DNA of 64,000 bases from an uncultured Bacteroidales bacterium (GCA_903911085.1 CAIWCC010000222.1:50083-114082), one strand, 5' to 3'. Counted from the stretch's first letter, positions 8,014 to 17,563 are shown. The notes: a model not told the origin generated them from the sequence alone. Numbers and translations: made by a program.

Positions 8014-10479
8014 TTAATTAAGTACAATTTCCAACTTTACCTCCTTGTTTTTAGGCAAATCGATGATCAATTCACCCGAAATTTTCTTTCCGTTTACTGT
8101 TGAAATATTGGAAGGTGTGGTTATCTTAATCGTCTTATTTTTAGACGAATAGAAAACAACAGAAATCCGTTTTTTATTCCACGAAAGTTTTTTCATGGTT
8201 ATTTGGTCTCGTAGACTTATACCTTCAATTTTACCTTCAGGCATTTTTTCAGTCCAGGCAGGCAATAAATCAATCTGACCTTCACGCGAATCTACCAACA
8301 TCCGAATCAGCAACTCAGGAAGTCCTCCGCTCAGGTCGGTATTGAAGACATTCCCCGGATTGTGCATTGACATAAAATTGGTTCCCCAGTACTTGTTTGC
8401 TAACCAGTCCACCAGTTCCGCACAATCGTTACCTTTGTGCAAACTGGCTGCTATAAATCCCTGAAGTACAATACCAAAAGCCATTTCCCCCGGTGGTCGT
8501 CCGTTTACACTTTCACCATTAAATTCACGGCGACGTAGGTTTAATTTTACTTGCAATGCTTTGTCAAATGCTGTTAAAAGTGCAGTGTCATTTGCCATTT
8601 CATCCGGAATGCCATAATATAGGGCGTATAAATGGGAACAATGGCGATGTGTTTCGTTATCGGCCAACAATGGCGTAGCCCACTCTTTTATTGCTCCATT
8701 TTCATTCAACTGATAATTGGGTAAATCGGCTAATATTTGCTTCCATAATCGAACTTTGTCTGTGTCAGTTTTCAACGTTTTAGCTGCCGCAATGCAGTTA
8801 TTCAACAGTTCGCGAGTTACTCCAATGTCCATCGACGCATTTATGCATGCTTGCGCTTTACTGTTTGAAGGCGTATTTTCAGGTGAGTAGCTGGGCGAAA
8901 AAATGAGTTTTCCATCGTTTCCTTTTGTCAGATAATCTTCGAAAAACAAGGCACCCTCTTTCATAAAAGGATAGGCTCGTTTCCGTAGAAATTCACGGTC
9001 GCCAGTGTAGAGCCAATAATCGTAAAAGAAATGCGAAGCCCAACCGGCACCAGCAGTCCAGAATGTCATACACCAGTTATTATCAAAATGATTGTTGAGC
9101 AAGTGATTGCTGGCCACCGACGGGAAACAAATACCCCGACAGCCATACAACATTTTGGCATTCAATCGCAAGTCGTCCATGTGCGCCTCTATAAAGTTGA
9201 AATACGGCAACAGACATTCTGCCATATTCGACGAAAGATTGGCTGCCATTGCTATCTGAATATTTCCGTTGAGGGTGTAGCTCCCCGACCACCATGGACC
9301 GTAGGTGCCAGTCCATACACCTTGAAGCAGAGGAGCCTTTTCGCCGCTCGACGACAGGATATTGTATCGTCCGGCATCAAATATCTTTTCGAGAAGCGCC
9401 GGATTTAGCTTGCCAAAAGTTGATTTTCGTATTAATTCCTCGGAAGAAAGGTTGCGGTCAGAACCACCACCCAAATCCAGCCGAACACGATTATACATTG
9501 CCCCGTGAATTTTCACGTGGCGTTGCAGCAATTGTTCAAAATCGGGTTTTATTGCCGAAAGTTCCTTTTTTTGTTGATCCGTTTGATTTTTTTCGAAGTT
9601 GAAAGAGTTCTTTAGTCGGGTCAAAACCAATACGGCATCTGCATTTTTGATGATTACCTGCCCATCTTGCGAATAGCTTTTTCCTCCGGTTACAACGATG
9701 CGCGAAACACCCTCGTAGCCTTGCAAACTTCCTTCCCAACTGCGGCTGAAACTACTCCGGTAAGTTAACCAATTGCCTTCGGCAGTGGCTGAAACAGTTT
9801 TAATTCCATCTTTGCACATTCCTTCGGGATTCCAGCCGTTTGCTTTTACCGGCGATTGTTGCATTAGTTTTAGTGCACAGTTTATTTTGCCCTTGTTGCT
9901 GCTTTTGATGGAAAGTACAATCATATCGTCGGCGCGCGAAACAAATAATTTCCGCTCGTAAGAACTGCTGTTGTCGCTCCAGTTGACTGCTGCTACGCCA
10001 GTTGTAAAGTCCACCGACCGCTGATAGTTTTTGATTTCACCATTCGGTTCCATTACTACTTTAATATTGAAAGCGGGAATCGGAGGATCTGTCCACCGCT
10101 TACCACCATAGCCCTCCTTGTACGAAAGATTAACAACCAAGTCTGCTGCTTTTTGGTATTCACCATTGCCCAGTAAATCCCGCATTTCGGACAAATATGG
10201 GGCAGTGTTTACTGGATTAAGCGGCTTGTTCAGCGGCATTAATAAATCAGAACTGCTAACAACAATCGTTTCGTCCTGCGGCTGCCCGAAGACCAATGCA
10301 CCACATCTTCCGTTTCCGCTGGCTAATCCGTTTTCCCAGCTTGTGGCAGGCTTAGTGCTGATAAATCCACGTTCAGGTTTCGGCAGCGATAGTTGATATT
10401 GTGTTTCTGCGAACGAGTTTGAATGTAAAAGAACAAGAATGATGAGTGTAACTTGAAAATATAATTTAGATTTGTTCAT
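8014..10479 (-). CDS. GH95-family alpha-L-fucosidase-like glycosidase
   Basis: The 821-residue protein has a signal peptide (residues 1-24). An N-terminal beta-sandwich (about 30-290) precedes an (alpha/alpha)6 barrel and a C-terminal sheet domain, the GH95 order. Family signatures are present. LLQGVW is followed by an N-x-N pair in YTLNGNIQIA (Asn404, Asn406), and the general acid is Glu534 in SYSPEN. GH95 enzymes invert alpha-1,2-fucosyl or alpha-galactosyl linkages. The segment GPWWSGSYTLNGN differs from the commoner PWGSDYTTNIN, so specificity could be unusual. A good minus-strand -7 box (TACTTTTG, 10513-10520) lies just upstream but with a poor -33 box. Most likely it is cotranscribed with the GH29 gene 42 nt upstream. 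Confidence 0.78.
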   Translation of the reverse strand: MNKSKLYFQVTLIILVLLHSNSFAETQYQLSLPKPERGFISTKPATSWENGLASGNGRCGALVFGQPQDETIVVSSSDLLMPLNKPLNPVNTAPYLSEMRDLLGNGEYQKAADLVVNLSYKEGYGGKRWTDPPIPAFNIKVVMEPNGEIKNYQRSVDFTTGVAAVNWSDNSSSYERKLFVSRADDMIVLSIKSSNKGKINCALKLMQQSPVKANGWNPEGMCKDGIKTVSATAEGNWLTYRSSFSRSWEGSLQGYEGVSRIVVTGGKSYSQDGQVIIKNADAVLVLTRLKNSFNFEKNQTDQQKKELSAIKPDFEQLLQRHVKIHGAMYNRVRLDLGGGSDRNLSSEELIRKSTFGKLNPALLEKIFDAGRYNILSSSGEKAPLLQGVWTGTYGPWWSGSYTLNGNIQIAMAANLSSNMAECLLPYFNFIEAHMDDLRLNAKMLYGCRGICFPSVASNHLLNNHFDNNWCMTFWTAGAGWASHFFYDYWLYTGDREFLRKRAYPFMKEGALFFEDYLTKGNDGKLIFSPSYSPENTPSNSKAQACINASMDIGVTRELLNNCIAAAKTLKTDTDKVRLWKQILADLPNYQLNENGAIKEWATPLLADNETHRHCSHLYALYYGIPDEMANDTALLTAFDKALQVKLNLRRREFNGESVNGRPPGEMAFGIVLQGFIAASLHKGNDCAELVDWLANKYWGTNFMSMHNPGNVFNTDLSGGLPELLIRMLVDSREGQIDLLPAWTEKMPEGKIEGISLRDQITMKKLSWNKKRISVVFYSSKNKTIKITTPSNISTVNGKKISGELIIDLPKNKEVKLEIVLN

Positions 10480-10521
10480 TTGTTAGATTTTTCGGTATTT
10501 TCGATTGGATAACAAAAGTAC

Positions 10522-11490
10522 TTATTTTTTATTTGCTTTTCCAACTTCTACCAGCCGCTTTACCACATTTTCGTCCATTAATCCGTCGCGGTTAGGTGCA
10601 CAGTTGAGCAAAAGATTGCAATTGCGTTTGTCCAGCACTTTTAGATGTTTATTCACGATATTATCTACTGACATCGGCTCTTCCGTAGGGAATTTCAACT
10701 TCCAAAACCAAGCACTTTGAATGGTAGGACCTTGTTGTGCAGCATATTTATTTCCTTCGGGTGCCCATTCGTTGCACGGTTCTTCGAAATGGAAGAAATC
10801 AACATTTTTGTAAACTTCATCCAACGGTAATTTGCGCCGCAATTGATAATGGTCGGTAATAAGTATTTGAGGTTGAATGGATTTAATAAAACGGTACAGC
10901 GTATCATGGTCAGCTTGCGTCCATTTGGTTCCACAATTGCCCCACCCGTCGAAGGTAAGTGAATGAATTTCTCCGTAGTTGGTAAGCAATTCTTTCAATT
11001 GTGCTTTAATAAGAGCAATTCCTTTTGGGGTAATAACTCCTTCAATTCCCATTTGCCTGTCCCAAATTGAAAAATAGAAATCGGGCTCAATGCCTTGTTT
11101 TCGGAATGCATCACAAAATTCGCGCACAATATCACGGCCTTTCAGCGGACTTGAAGCTACATCGTAGGTGGTGGTTTTGCTGTCCCACAGGCAGAAACCA
11201 TCGTGGTGTTTGGTGGTAAGTACGGCATATTTCATGCCTGCACTTTTGGCGGCTTTTGCCCACTGATTGCAATCCAATTTCGTTGGATTAAATGTCATTG
11301 GGTCTTGCCCCGGTTCTACCCATTCTTTTTCGTGGAATGTGCCCATATTGAAATGGATAAACATACCGAATTTTAACTTCTGCCATCTATCCATTTTGAA
11401 ATCGTCGACTTTGTGTGATTGAGCGAATAAACCTAAAGAAGAGATTATCAATAAAACAGCAAGTATAATAGATTTTAATTTGAGATTCAT
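10522..11490 (-). CDS. GH29-family alpha-L-fucosidase-like enzyme, short form
   Basis: The 322-residue exported protein has a signal peptide ending near residue 24 (LGLFAQ). The GH29 barrel is clear: FGMFIHFN (41-48), KHHDGF (94-99), and the likely nucleophile Asp181 in SLTFDGWG. It ends right after the barrel and lacks the C-terminal beta-sandwich of canonical fucosidases. It is close to the 32884-33930 protein in length and motifs, so the two form one short subfamily. The role is retaining release of alpha-L-fucose or a related sugar from oligosaccharides in the periplasm. It is 30 nt downstream of the UxuB-like gene and 42 nt upstream of GH95, consistent with one operon. Confidence 0.78.
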   Translation of the reverse strand: MNLKLKSIILAVLLIISSLGLFAQSHKVDDFKMDRWQKLKFGMFIHFNMGTFHEKEWVEPGQDPMTFNPTKLDCNQWAKAAKSAGMKYAVLTTKHHDGFCLWDSKTTTYDVASSPLKGRDIVREFCDAFRKQGIEPDFYFSIWDRQMGIEGVITPKGIALIKAQLKELLTNYGEIHSLTFDGWGNCGTKWTQADHDTLYRFIKSIQPQILITDHYQLRRKLPLDEVYKNVDFFHFEEPCNEWAPEGNKYAAQQGPTIQSAWFWKLKFPTEEPMSVDNIVNKHLKVLDKRNCNLLLNCAPNRDGLMDENVVKRLVEVGKANKK

Positions 11491-11520
11491 GGATTTTTAA
11501 ATATAAGGTTTTTCAATTTT

Positions 11521-12324
11521 TTACACGCCACTAAATGCACTAAAACCGCCATCTACAGGAATTATTGCACCTGTAATAAAGCTTGCCGCATCCGAGCAAA
11601 GGAACTGAACAATACCATTCAACTCATCAATGTTCCCAAAGCGTTTCATTGGCGTTTTGGCAATTACTTTTTTGCTGCGTTCGGTCAGCGAGCCATCGGG
11701 GTTAATCAATACAGCGCGGTTTTGGTCGCCAATAAAAAAGCCTGGAGCAATGGCATTTACGCGGATTTTATCGCCAAATTTCATGGCCATTTCCATTGCC
11801 AACCATTGTGTAAAAATATTAATACCTGTTTTGGCTACTGAATAACCCGGTACACGTGTAATGGCGCTGTAAGTAGCCATCGACGACACATTGATTATGC
11901 TGCCTGAGCCTTTACGCGCCATGCTTTCGCCAAAAATCAGACATGGGTAAACCGTTCCATTTGAATTCAGATTCACCACTTTGTTGTAATCTTCCAATTT
12001 CATGTCGAAAACTGTTTGTTCCTCGGTCAATGTTCCGCCCGGCATATTACCACCGGCAGCATTTACCAAAATATCAATACCGCCAAAATTGTCTTCTATT
12101 TCCTGACGAACACTCTTTAGGCTTTCTTCGGATAATACATTGCAAACCAATCCGGTAACATCTCCATATTGCTTTAAATCTGCAATTTTTTGTTCCAATA
12201 CTTCCTCACGAATATCGAGGATAATTACTTTGGCACCTGCCAGTAAGAGGCCTTTCGAGATATTGCTGCCCAAAACGCCACCACCACCGGTTACTACAGC
12301 TACTTTATTTTTAACTTCAAACAT
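11521..12324 (-). CDS. uxuB: SDR-family D-mannonate oxidoreductase (UxuB-like)
   Basis: This is a classical short-chain dehydrogenase of 267 residues, cytoplasmic. The cofactor loop TGGGGVLGSNI is at the N-terminus, NAAG is mid-chain, and the catalytic YxxxK is in PGYSVAKTG. The C-terminal block (NAIAPGFF, NPDGSLTERSK, TPMKRFG and VDGGFSAFSGV) strongly resembles SDR-type mannonate/fructuronate oxidoreductases of uronate catabolism. The reaction would be fructuronate to mannonate with NADH. I start at ATG 12324 rather than an in-frame ATG at 12366, because the promoter at 12370-12401 places transcription start near 12363 and the glycine loop begins close behind this Met. It is first in the glycan operon with GH29 and GH95, suggesting uronate in the substrate. 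Confidence 0.75.
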   Translation of the reverse strand: MFEVKNKVAVVTGGGGVLGSNISKGLLLAGAKVIILDIREEVLEQKIADLKQYGDVTGLVCNVLSEESLKSVRQEIEDNFGGIDILVNAAGGNMPGGTLTEEQTVFDMKLEDYNKVVNLNSNGTVYPCLIFGESMARKGSGSIINVSSMATYSAITRVPGYSVAKTGINIFTQWLAMEMAMKFGDKIRVNAIAPGFFIGDQNRAVLINPDGSLTERSKKVIAKTPMKRFGNIDELNGIVQFLCSDAASFITGAIIPVDGGFSAFSGV

Positions 12325-12369
12325 TTTTTTAATCTTATGATAATTATACAAAGCTTTAAATATCAATCA

Positions 12370-12401
12370 CAAAGATACAGCTATAAAAAAATTATCACAA
12401 A
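12370..12401 (-). promoter_or_regulatory. Bacteroidota-type promoter of the UxuB-GH29-GH95 operon
   Basis: Read on the minus strand, TTTG (12398-12401) is followed after 20 nt by TATCTTTG (12370-12377). This matches the TTTG-N19-21-TAnnTTTG consensus of the Bacteroidota primary sigma factor. It predicts a leader of about 40 nt before ATG 12324. The AraC gene is divergent, so its product could bind between the two. Confidence 0.7.
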
Positions 12402-12474
12402 TGCTATTTTTGCAGATAATAATACTAAATTTGCAAATAATTTCCAAATTGCCATTCTCAAAAAAAAATATTTG

Positions 12475-13347
12475 ATGTATATGAAATTAATGCACGAACA
12501 ACTGAATATTATTGGAAACAATACTATCAAAGTAAAATGGGACGATTTTCCACATTTTACTTTTCCATGGCATTATCACAATCAGTACGAAATAGTTTAT
12601 GTATTAAAGAGTTATGGTAGAAGATATGTTGGTGATAATATCGAAAATTTTGCTGAAGGCGATTTGGTATTATTAGGGAGCAATTTGCCGCATTATTGGA
12701 AAAATGCGCCAGAATTTTACGAGAATAACCCTAAATTGAAGGTGAATGCAGTGGTAGTGCAGTTTTCTCCCGAATTATTTGGGGGAAACATGCTCCAATT
12801 ACCTGAATTTACTGCAATGAAAACACTATTGAATAATGCCGAACGTGGGATAAAATTCAGTGGACTGCAAAACAAAACGATATGTAAAAAGCTGCTAAAA
12901 ATTCTTCAACTCACAGGTTTCGAAAGATATATCGAATTGCTAAATATATTAAATGAAATGTCGAAACACACTCAGCACGAAGTACTGGCAAGTACTCATT
13001 TCGAAAAAAACACAACTAATTATAGCGACAACCGCTTAAACAAGATTTTCACTTATATCAATTATAATTATACCGCCAAAATTGATATTCCTAGTTTAGC
13101 AAATCTTTCGGGAATGAATGTAACTGCACTTTGTAGGTTTTTTAAAAGCAAAACAGGCAAAACTATTATGCAACACATCAACGAATTACGTGTTGGCTAT
13201 GCTTGCAAACTAATGACTGAAAAGCAATTGCAAATTGCTCAAATTGCAACAGAATGTGGCTTTAACAACCTGTCGAATTTCAATAAAACTTTTAAACAAT
13301 ACACTTCGAAAACACCAACCACTTACTACGAACTTACAAAAGAATAA
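12475..13347 (+). CDS. AraC-family transcriptional regulator with N-terminal cupin domain
   Basis: The protein has 290 residues from ATG 12475. In-frame ATGs at 12481 and 12490 are alternatives, and a longer frame from 12337 would overlap the divergent promoter and has no conserved content. The N-terminal half is a sugar-sensing cupin (FPWHYHNQYEIVYVLK, then EGDLVLLGSNLPHYW). The C-terminal 100 residues hold two helix-turn-helix motifs, IPSLANLSGMNVTALCRFF and IAQIATECGFNNLSNFNK, ending KTPTTYYEL as in AraC/XylS proteins. It is transcribed away from the UxuB-GH29-GH95 operon and is the only regulator beside it. It probably senses a sugar released by these enzymes. Confidence 0.88.
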   Translation: MYMKLMHEQLNIIGNNTIKVKWDDFPHFTFPWHYHNQYEIVYVLKSYGRRYVGDNIENFAEGDLVLLGSNLPHYWKNAPEFYENNPKLKVNAVVVQFSPELFGGNMLQLPEFTAMKTLLNNAERGIKFSGLQNKTICKKLLKILQLTGFERYIELLNILNEMSKHTQHEVLASTHFEKNTTNYSDNRLNKIFTYINYNYTAKIDIPSLANLSGMNVTALCRFFKSKTGKTIMQHINELRVGYACKLMTEKQLQIAQIATECGFNNLSNFNKTFKQYTSKTPTTYYELTKE

Positions 13348-13397
13348 GTATTTTCATGGTTCATTATTGCACTATATAACGATAATTCAACCGTTTA

Positions 13398-14645
13398 TCA
13401 AAACGAATAACCCAATTTTAAATCCAAAACATGAAGCTGATCTTTGTAGTCCTTCAGATTTTCGTAATTTATTTTTGCAACTAGCGCATGTTTGTTTTTT
13501 AGCAAATAATTGCAACCAAGCGCAAAGCGGTAACCTCCAATAAAATTTTCTGGTAACAAATAATCCGATTTGACTTCATGATTAAAATAACGATCATAAA
13601 TATCTAATTTACTGGATTTAAACGCAAACAATGAATTTGCTAATGAAGCTTCAATAAATGGTCGAAAATTGGTTTTCAAATATGTATATTTCAAACCCAA
13701 ACCAGATGCAACCTTCAGCGCATCGAATTTATAGGTATAATAAATACTATATTTACCTTCGTAATCGCAAGCACCTGTAAATTTGGACAATGAAAGATCT
13801 AAAATTAATGCTAAAGACTTGATAAAACGTGGGCAAGTGAGTGTTAATTGTCCAGAAACTACTGGCATCAAAGACTTAGATTCGATGCTGTAATTCTGCA
13901 ACAAATATGCAGGTACCGATTTATAATCAACATATTGTATACCACCAGCTAGCGAAAGTTCAGCATCAAAAAATGCACTGAGATTATCATTAGCGTAAAC
14001 AATGTTTTTAGTGCTATTGTTGCCCATTTCTATGTTGTATTTACTTGTTAGTTCAATAAAATCTTTGCGTTGAAAAGCTGCAAACGCTGCACGAGCACTA
14101 ACCCGAGCTGATTCTTTAAAAACATTGGCAATTACTTTTCTGTATTCCACATCATTCAGGTACATATTATAATTTGATGATCTGTTATACAATACTCTTT
14201 TTACCTCCAAGCCACTAACATTGCTTATTCTGTCTTTTTTTTTAGTTACTTCAATAAGTTCATTCTTAGTTTTTTCGAAAAAATAATGATCGGAATTTTC
14301 ATTATCTTGATAAAAATACAAATTTACAGTTCCCATTACAAGCACTTCCAAAAAAACCATTTCTTTATCAATGGAATCGATATTAATTTCATGAGAAATA
14401 TAATACCTCCCCTCCTTGGCAAACTTATAACCAGCTATTTGCTTGGGTTTAAAAATTTTAACGACATCATTTTCAGAACTTTTGAATCTACAATCGATAG
14501 AATTTAACTGGTCGGATCTAAAATCTATTAAACCTTTTAATGTATCGTTTTTTAGACCAATAATAATTGCTGGTTTAAAATTATTCGAAGCTGGCAAAGC
14601 ACTTACTATCAACAAACAGATAAGTATCGCAACTGTTTTTTTCAT
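13398..14645 (-). CDS. Secreted outer-membrane-like protein of unknown function
   Basis: The 415-residue protein has a signal peptide (residues 1-19). The opening motif (KPAIIIGLKNDTLKGLIDFRS) belongs to a widespread Bacteroidota family of uncharacterised exported proteins. The C-terminal 200 residues alternate polar and aromatic positions and end in Phe (LDLKLGYSF), which suggests an outer-membrane beta-barrel. It follows the upstream lipoprotein gene by only 4 nt, so the two are cotranscribed and perhaps form a surface pair. It converges with the AraC gene. The function is not known. Confidence 0.6.
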   Translation of the reverse strand: MKKTVAILICLLIVSALPASNNFKPAIIIGLKNDTLKGLIDFRSDQLNSIDCRFKSSENDVVKIFKPKQIAGYKFAKEGRYYISHEINIDSIDKEMVFLEVLVMGTVNLYFYQDNENSDHYFFEKTKNELIEVTKKKDRISNVSGLEVKRVLYNRSSNYNMYLNDVEYRKVIANVFKESARVSARAAFAAFQRKDFIELTSKYNIEMGNNSTKNIVYANDNLSAFFDAELSLAGGIQYVDYKSVPAYLLQNYSIESKSLMPVVSGQLTLTCPRFIKSLALILDLSLSKFTGACDYEGKYSIYYTYKFDALKVASGLGLKYTYLKTNFRPFIEASLANSLFAFKSSKLDIYDRYFNHEVKSDYLLPENFIGGYRFALGCNYLLKNKHALVAKINYENLKDYKDQLHVLDLKLGYSF

Positions 14646-14649
14646 GTTT

Positions 14650-16461
14650 CTATTGTTTTAATTTTGAAGAATATAACCCAAACAAATCTTTATTAATAAT
14701 ATAAATTTTACTTCCATAATAAATTGCTACCAATTTACCATCATTTGTTGATTTTATTGCTACTATTCCATTTTCCACATTCAAAGCGTATTTGTTAATT
14801 GTTCCATTTTTCAAAGACAAAAACGACAAATCATTTGTTAAGGCATTAGGTATTTCACTATCCGAAACTAACGGACTCAAAAATTTTATTGGAGTTTTGG
14901 TTGCTAAGGCAGTTGATTTATTGGTATTCAAATCAAAATAAGTTAACTTGTTTTCGTTAGTGTTAAACAGAAAAAATCCTGTTGAAAAATTAGATGTTCG
15001 CAATTGATTTTCGGTACCAGAATAAACCTTTGAAATAGTTTTTGTGTCGGCATCCACCGTAAAAACGTATTTTGAACCAGCTGTAGAAGCACCATCAAGT
15101 ACAAGTGTTTTAAAATCGTTACAAGTATTGATTGAGCTAACAAGCAATTTGGTGGCATCTGCGGGATCGTAAATGATCGATTGCTGTGAGAATAGTCCAT
15201 AAGTATGGTTATTTGCCGAATCGAAAAAATATAATTTTCCGCCAAACACCATTATTCCATAACCATTGCTATTGAATGCAAGCGAATTAAGCTTTTTGTT
15301 TCCATCATCCAACTTCAGCTCTGTAGTTAAATTTCCAGTGGCTGCATTGTATATTCTAACATCTTCAAAGTTTCTACCATCGGCATAAGAATATTGATTT
15401 ATATACAATGAATTGTTGTATGGATTGTAAACCATTTGAGTAGAGCCAAAATTGGACGGCAATGCAACCTTTTTTATCATTGCCATATTATTGACATTGA
15501 ATTGAATAAGTTCCGTATTTGTAAGTACCCAAAGATATTGATTATCTTTGGTGAATACCATATTCAAATAATCACTTACATATTGGAAATTGACATACAA
15601 TCTTAAATCAAATCCCGAGGAAACCATGAAATTTTCGTCGGATTGCACTGTGTAATTCACAGTAACAAAAGATAGTGGCGTAATTTTGAGATTGGGGAAA
15701 TAAACCGTCTTTCGGTCGGCCGAATACCTCACAGTTAAATCGACCGTTACTTCGGAAGAAACACATGATTTTAAGGTTACTGGTCGATTGAACGTAATAA
15801 AAGGTTCAGTAGTTAGGAAATTGGTTTTGAAGTCTTTTCCAATATAATCGAGCAAGGCAAGATATGGTCCTGCCGATTGTTTGATATTTAAGGTGTAGCT
15901 TTTTCCATATTCTGATTTTAGCTTTATAGTGGCATTTCGTTCGGCGAATGTTTCATTTCCACTAACTGTGAATGAAAAATTATTCGAAGTTTTAATGCAG
16001 CTAATCCAATCGGCGCTACATTGAAAATCATACATTGAATTGGTTGCAATCGACAAAGAAAAGTTACCACCAACGTTAGGAAATGAAAGATTTGGTTCGG
16101 TTAAATTTATCCGAAAATAAGCTTCTTCGGCAAGGGTTTTAAGAACTGCATTAAGGGTTTTAGTTTCGCCACTTCTTACAGCTATAATCTGACTTTGAAC
16201 AGTGTAGCCAATTTTTCCAAACAGCAATTTACACACTCCGCCAGCAGGCAAATCAAACTGATATTTACCATCGGCATCGGTCATTACCGAAGTATTTTCA
16301 GTTGTACTATCGAGCTGAACTGTAACATCAGCAAGTCCAATTCCGGCTGAATTGGTAACTACTCCAACGATAATGGATGGCTTATTGGGCTCTGTAAGTA
16401 TGCACGAAGTCATGATTCCCAAAACAGCAAACAAAACAAATAAATGATAATTAATACGCAT
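14650..16461 (-). CDS. Lipoprotein with carboxypeptidase-regulatory, BACON and beta-propeller-like regions
   Basis: The 603-residue protein has a lipoprotein-type signal (LGIMTSC, Cys20), so it is likely outer-membrane anchored. A CarboxypepD_reg/Ig-like domain follows (about 30-110: VGVVTNSAGIGLADVTVQL, DADGKYQFDLPAG). Next is a BACON-like domain (about 118-195: ADWISC, ERNATIKLKSEYG, IKQSAGPY). From about residue 300 to the end are repeated strands reading like a propeller (YLWVLTN, YNPYNNSLYINQY, YNAATGNLTTEL). BACON domains often bind mucin or glycans. It is first of a two-gene unit. The long 5' region contains the tandem 41-bp hairpin array. A -7-like box (TAAGTTTG, 16551-16558) is present without a matching -33. 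Confidence 0.68.
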   Translation of the reverse strand: MRINYHLFVLFAVLGIMTSCILTEPNKPSIIVGVVTNSAGIGLADVTVQLDSTTENTSVMTDADGKYQFDLPAGGVCKLLFGKIGYTVQSQIIAVRSGETKTLNAVLKTLAEEAYFRINLTEPNLSFPNVGGNFSLSIATNSMYDFQCSADWISCIKTSNNFSFTVSGNETFAERNATIKLKSEYGKSYTLNIKQSAGPYLALLDYIGKDFKTNFLTTEPFITFNRPVTLKSCVSSEVTVDLTVRYSADRKTVYFPNLKITPLSFVTVNYTVQSDENFMVSSGFDLRLYVNFQYVSDYLNMVFTKDNQYLWVLTNTELIQFNVNNMAMIKKVALPSNFGSTQMVYNPYNNSLYINQYSYADGRNFEDVRIYNAATGNLTTELKLDDGNKKLNSLAFNSNGYGIMVFGGKLYFFDSANNHTYGLFSQQSIIYDPADATKLLVSSINTCNDFKTLVLDGASTAGSKYVFTVDADTKTISKVYSGTENQLRTSNFSTGFFLFNTNENKLTYFDLNTNKSTALATKTPIKFLSPLVSDSEIPNALTNDLSFLSLKNGTINKYALNVENGIVAIKSTNDGKLVAIYYGSKIYIINKDLFGLYSSKLKQ

Positions 16462-16799
16462 GAAATTATTTTAAATGAATGATAATAGATATTTTGAATA
16501 AACTTTTTTAGTATTGAATAAATACTTCCGCAGTTTTTGTTAATCGATTGCAAACTTAGTTATTCATTCAGCAAAATAACATTTTAAAAACAAAAATTAA
16601 TAATCATTTTGTAACATTACTAAATAAAACATCCGCAAACAGTTTGTTCTACGGTATGTTTGTTAGAATAAAAATAAGAAATAAGCATTGTATCGAAAAT
16701 TTGGAAACAACTGGCGCAACACAAATTGAAAATCTCATCGCATTTTTTTCTATTCTTGTCACTTACACGCCTCTGTTGGTGCAGAAAAAAAACCAAAAT
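16462..16799. other. Gene-free stretch upstream of the lipoprotein gene
   Basis: This is AT-rich sequence with no convincing ORF. Short open frames here overlap the repeat array and look accidental. The only signal is a minus-strand TAAGTTTG at 16551-16558, which could be the -7 box of the lipoprotein gene, but no TTTG lies at the right distance. Confidence 0.4.
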
Positions 16800-17127
16800 A
16801 GTCAGTTGAAGCTGCTGCACGATGCAGATTAACGAATGGAGCTCTTTTGAAGGTGCTGCATCATGCAAATGTTCCAACGGAGGTCAGTTGAAGGTTCTAC
16901 GATTTGTAGATTAACGAATGGAGGTCGGTTGAAGGTTCTACGATTTGTAGATGTTCCAACGGAGGTCGGTTGAAGGTTCTACGATTTGTAGATGTTCCAA
17001 CGGAGGTCGGTTCAAGGTTCTACGATTTGTAGATTAACGAATGGAGGTCAGTTGAAGGTTCTACGATTTGTAGATGATCCAACGGTAGTCAGTTGAAGCT
17101 TCTACGAATCGTAGCGGCATAAAATGA
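16800..17127. repeat. Tandem array of eight 41-bp units, each with a compensated hairpin
   Basis: Units start at 16800, 16841, 16882, 16923, 16964, 17005, 17046 and 17087, and the last is degenerate at its 3' end. Positions 16-28 of each unit form a stem-loop: CTGCA-CGA-TGCAG in unit 1, CTACG-ATT-TGTAG in units 3-7, CTACG-AAT-CGTAG in unit 8. Both sides of the stem change together. The unit tail alternates between ATTAACGAATGGA (units 1, 3, 6) and ATGTTCCAACGGA (units 2, 4, 5) with a near copy in 7. The 41-bp period is not a multiple of 3, so this is not a protein repeat. There are no unique spacers, so it is not CRISPR. Confidence 0.9.
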
Positions 17128-17143
17128 TCTTTGGAGGCTTATT

Positions 17144-17563
17144 TCACAATGGTTTATCGTTATAAATAACGGTTTTTACATTCTCCAACATTACAAAAAT
17201 TTCTGAATTATTGCTAGTAGGGAAGCGAATCGGCAGCGAATCGGTTTGTATAAAAAGTGTATCGCTATTATAAATCAGACATTTGAAAAAAGCATCCTGC
17301 TGTTGCTTATCTTGCATTCGGTATGCACAATTTATAAGCCCTTTTTCCTCCTTTCCAAGGATGTATATCTTGTTGGCAGCCCTTAATTTACTGTCAATAA
17401 TTTTCACCACCTTTATTCGACTTCTTTGGGTGTCAAACACATCTTTTGGCTTGAAGCTATGAATATTTTTATTGAAATTATATTTGTGGTAAGCCATATT
17501 TCCAATATAAAACGTCACTACAAGCACACTTAATACCACAGCCCATTTATTGCTTTTCTTCAT
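17144..17563 (-). CDS. Small membrane-anchored protein of unknown function at the end of the ABC/GntR operon
   Basis: The 139-residue protein has one N-terminal transmembrane segment (about 7-25, WAVVLSVLVVTFYIGNMAY) and a soluble domain behind it, probably periplasmic. No family is recognised. Its start overlaps the end of the GntR gene by 17 nt, which supports translational coupling and a role in the same membrane system. Confidence 0.65.
   Translation of the reverse strand: MKKSNKWAVVLSVLVVTFYIGNMAYHKYNFNKNIHSFKPKDVFDTQRSRIKVVKIIDSKLRAANKIYILGKEEKGLINCAYRMQDKQQQDAFFKCLIYNSDTLFIQTDSLPIRFPTSNNSEIFVMLENVKTVIYNDKPL

Noticed and set aside
12405..12412. TATTTTTG as a plus-strand -7 box for the AraC gene
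   Set aside because: No TTTG lies 19-21 nt upstream, so I do not assign the AraC promoter.
16620..16877. 85-residue minus-strand frame over the repeat array
   Set aside because: It runs through the non-triplet 41-bp repeats, has no recognisable features and no likely ribosome site.
16800..17127. Tandem array as a CRISPR
   Set aside because: Units abut without unique spacers, unit tails are themselves repeated, and no cas genes are in the window.
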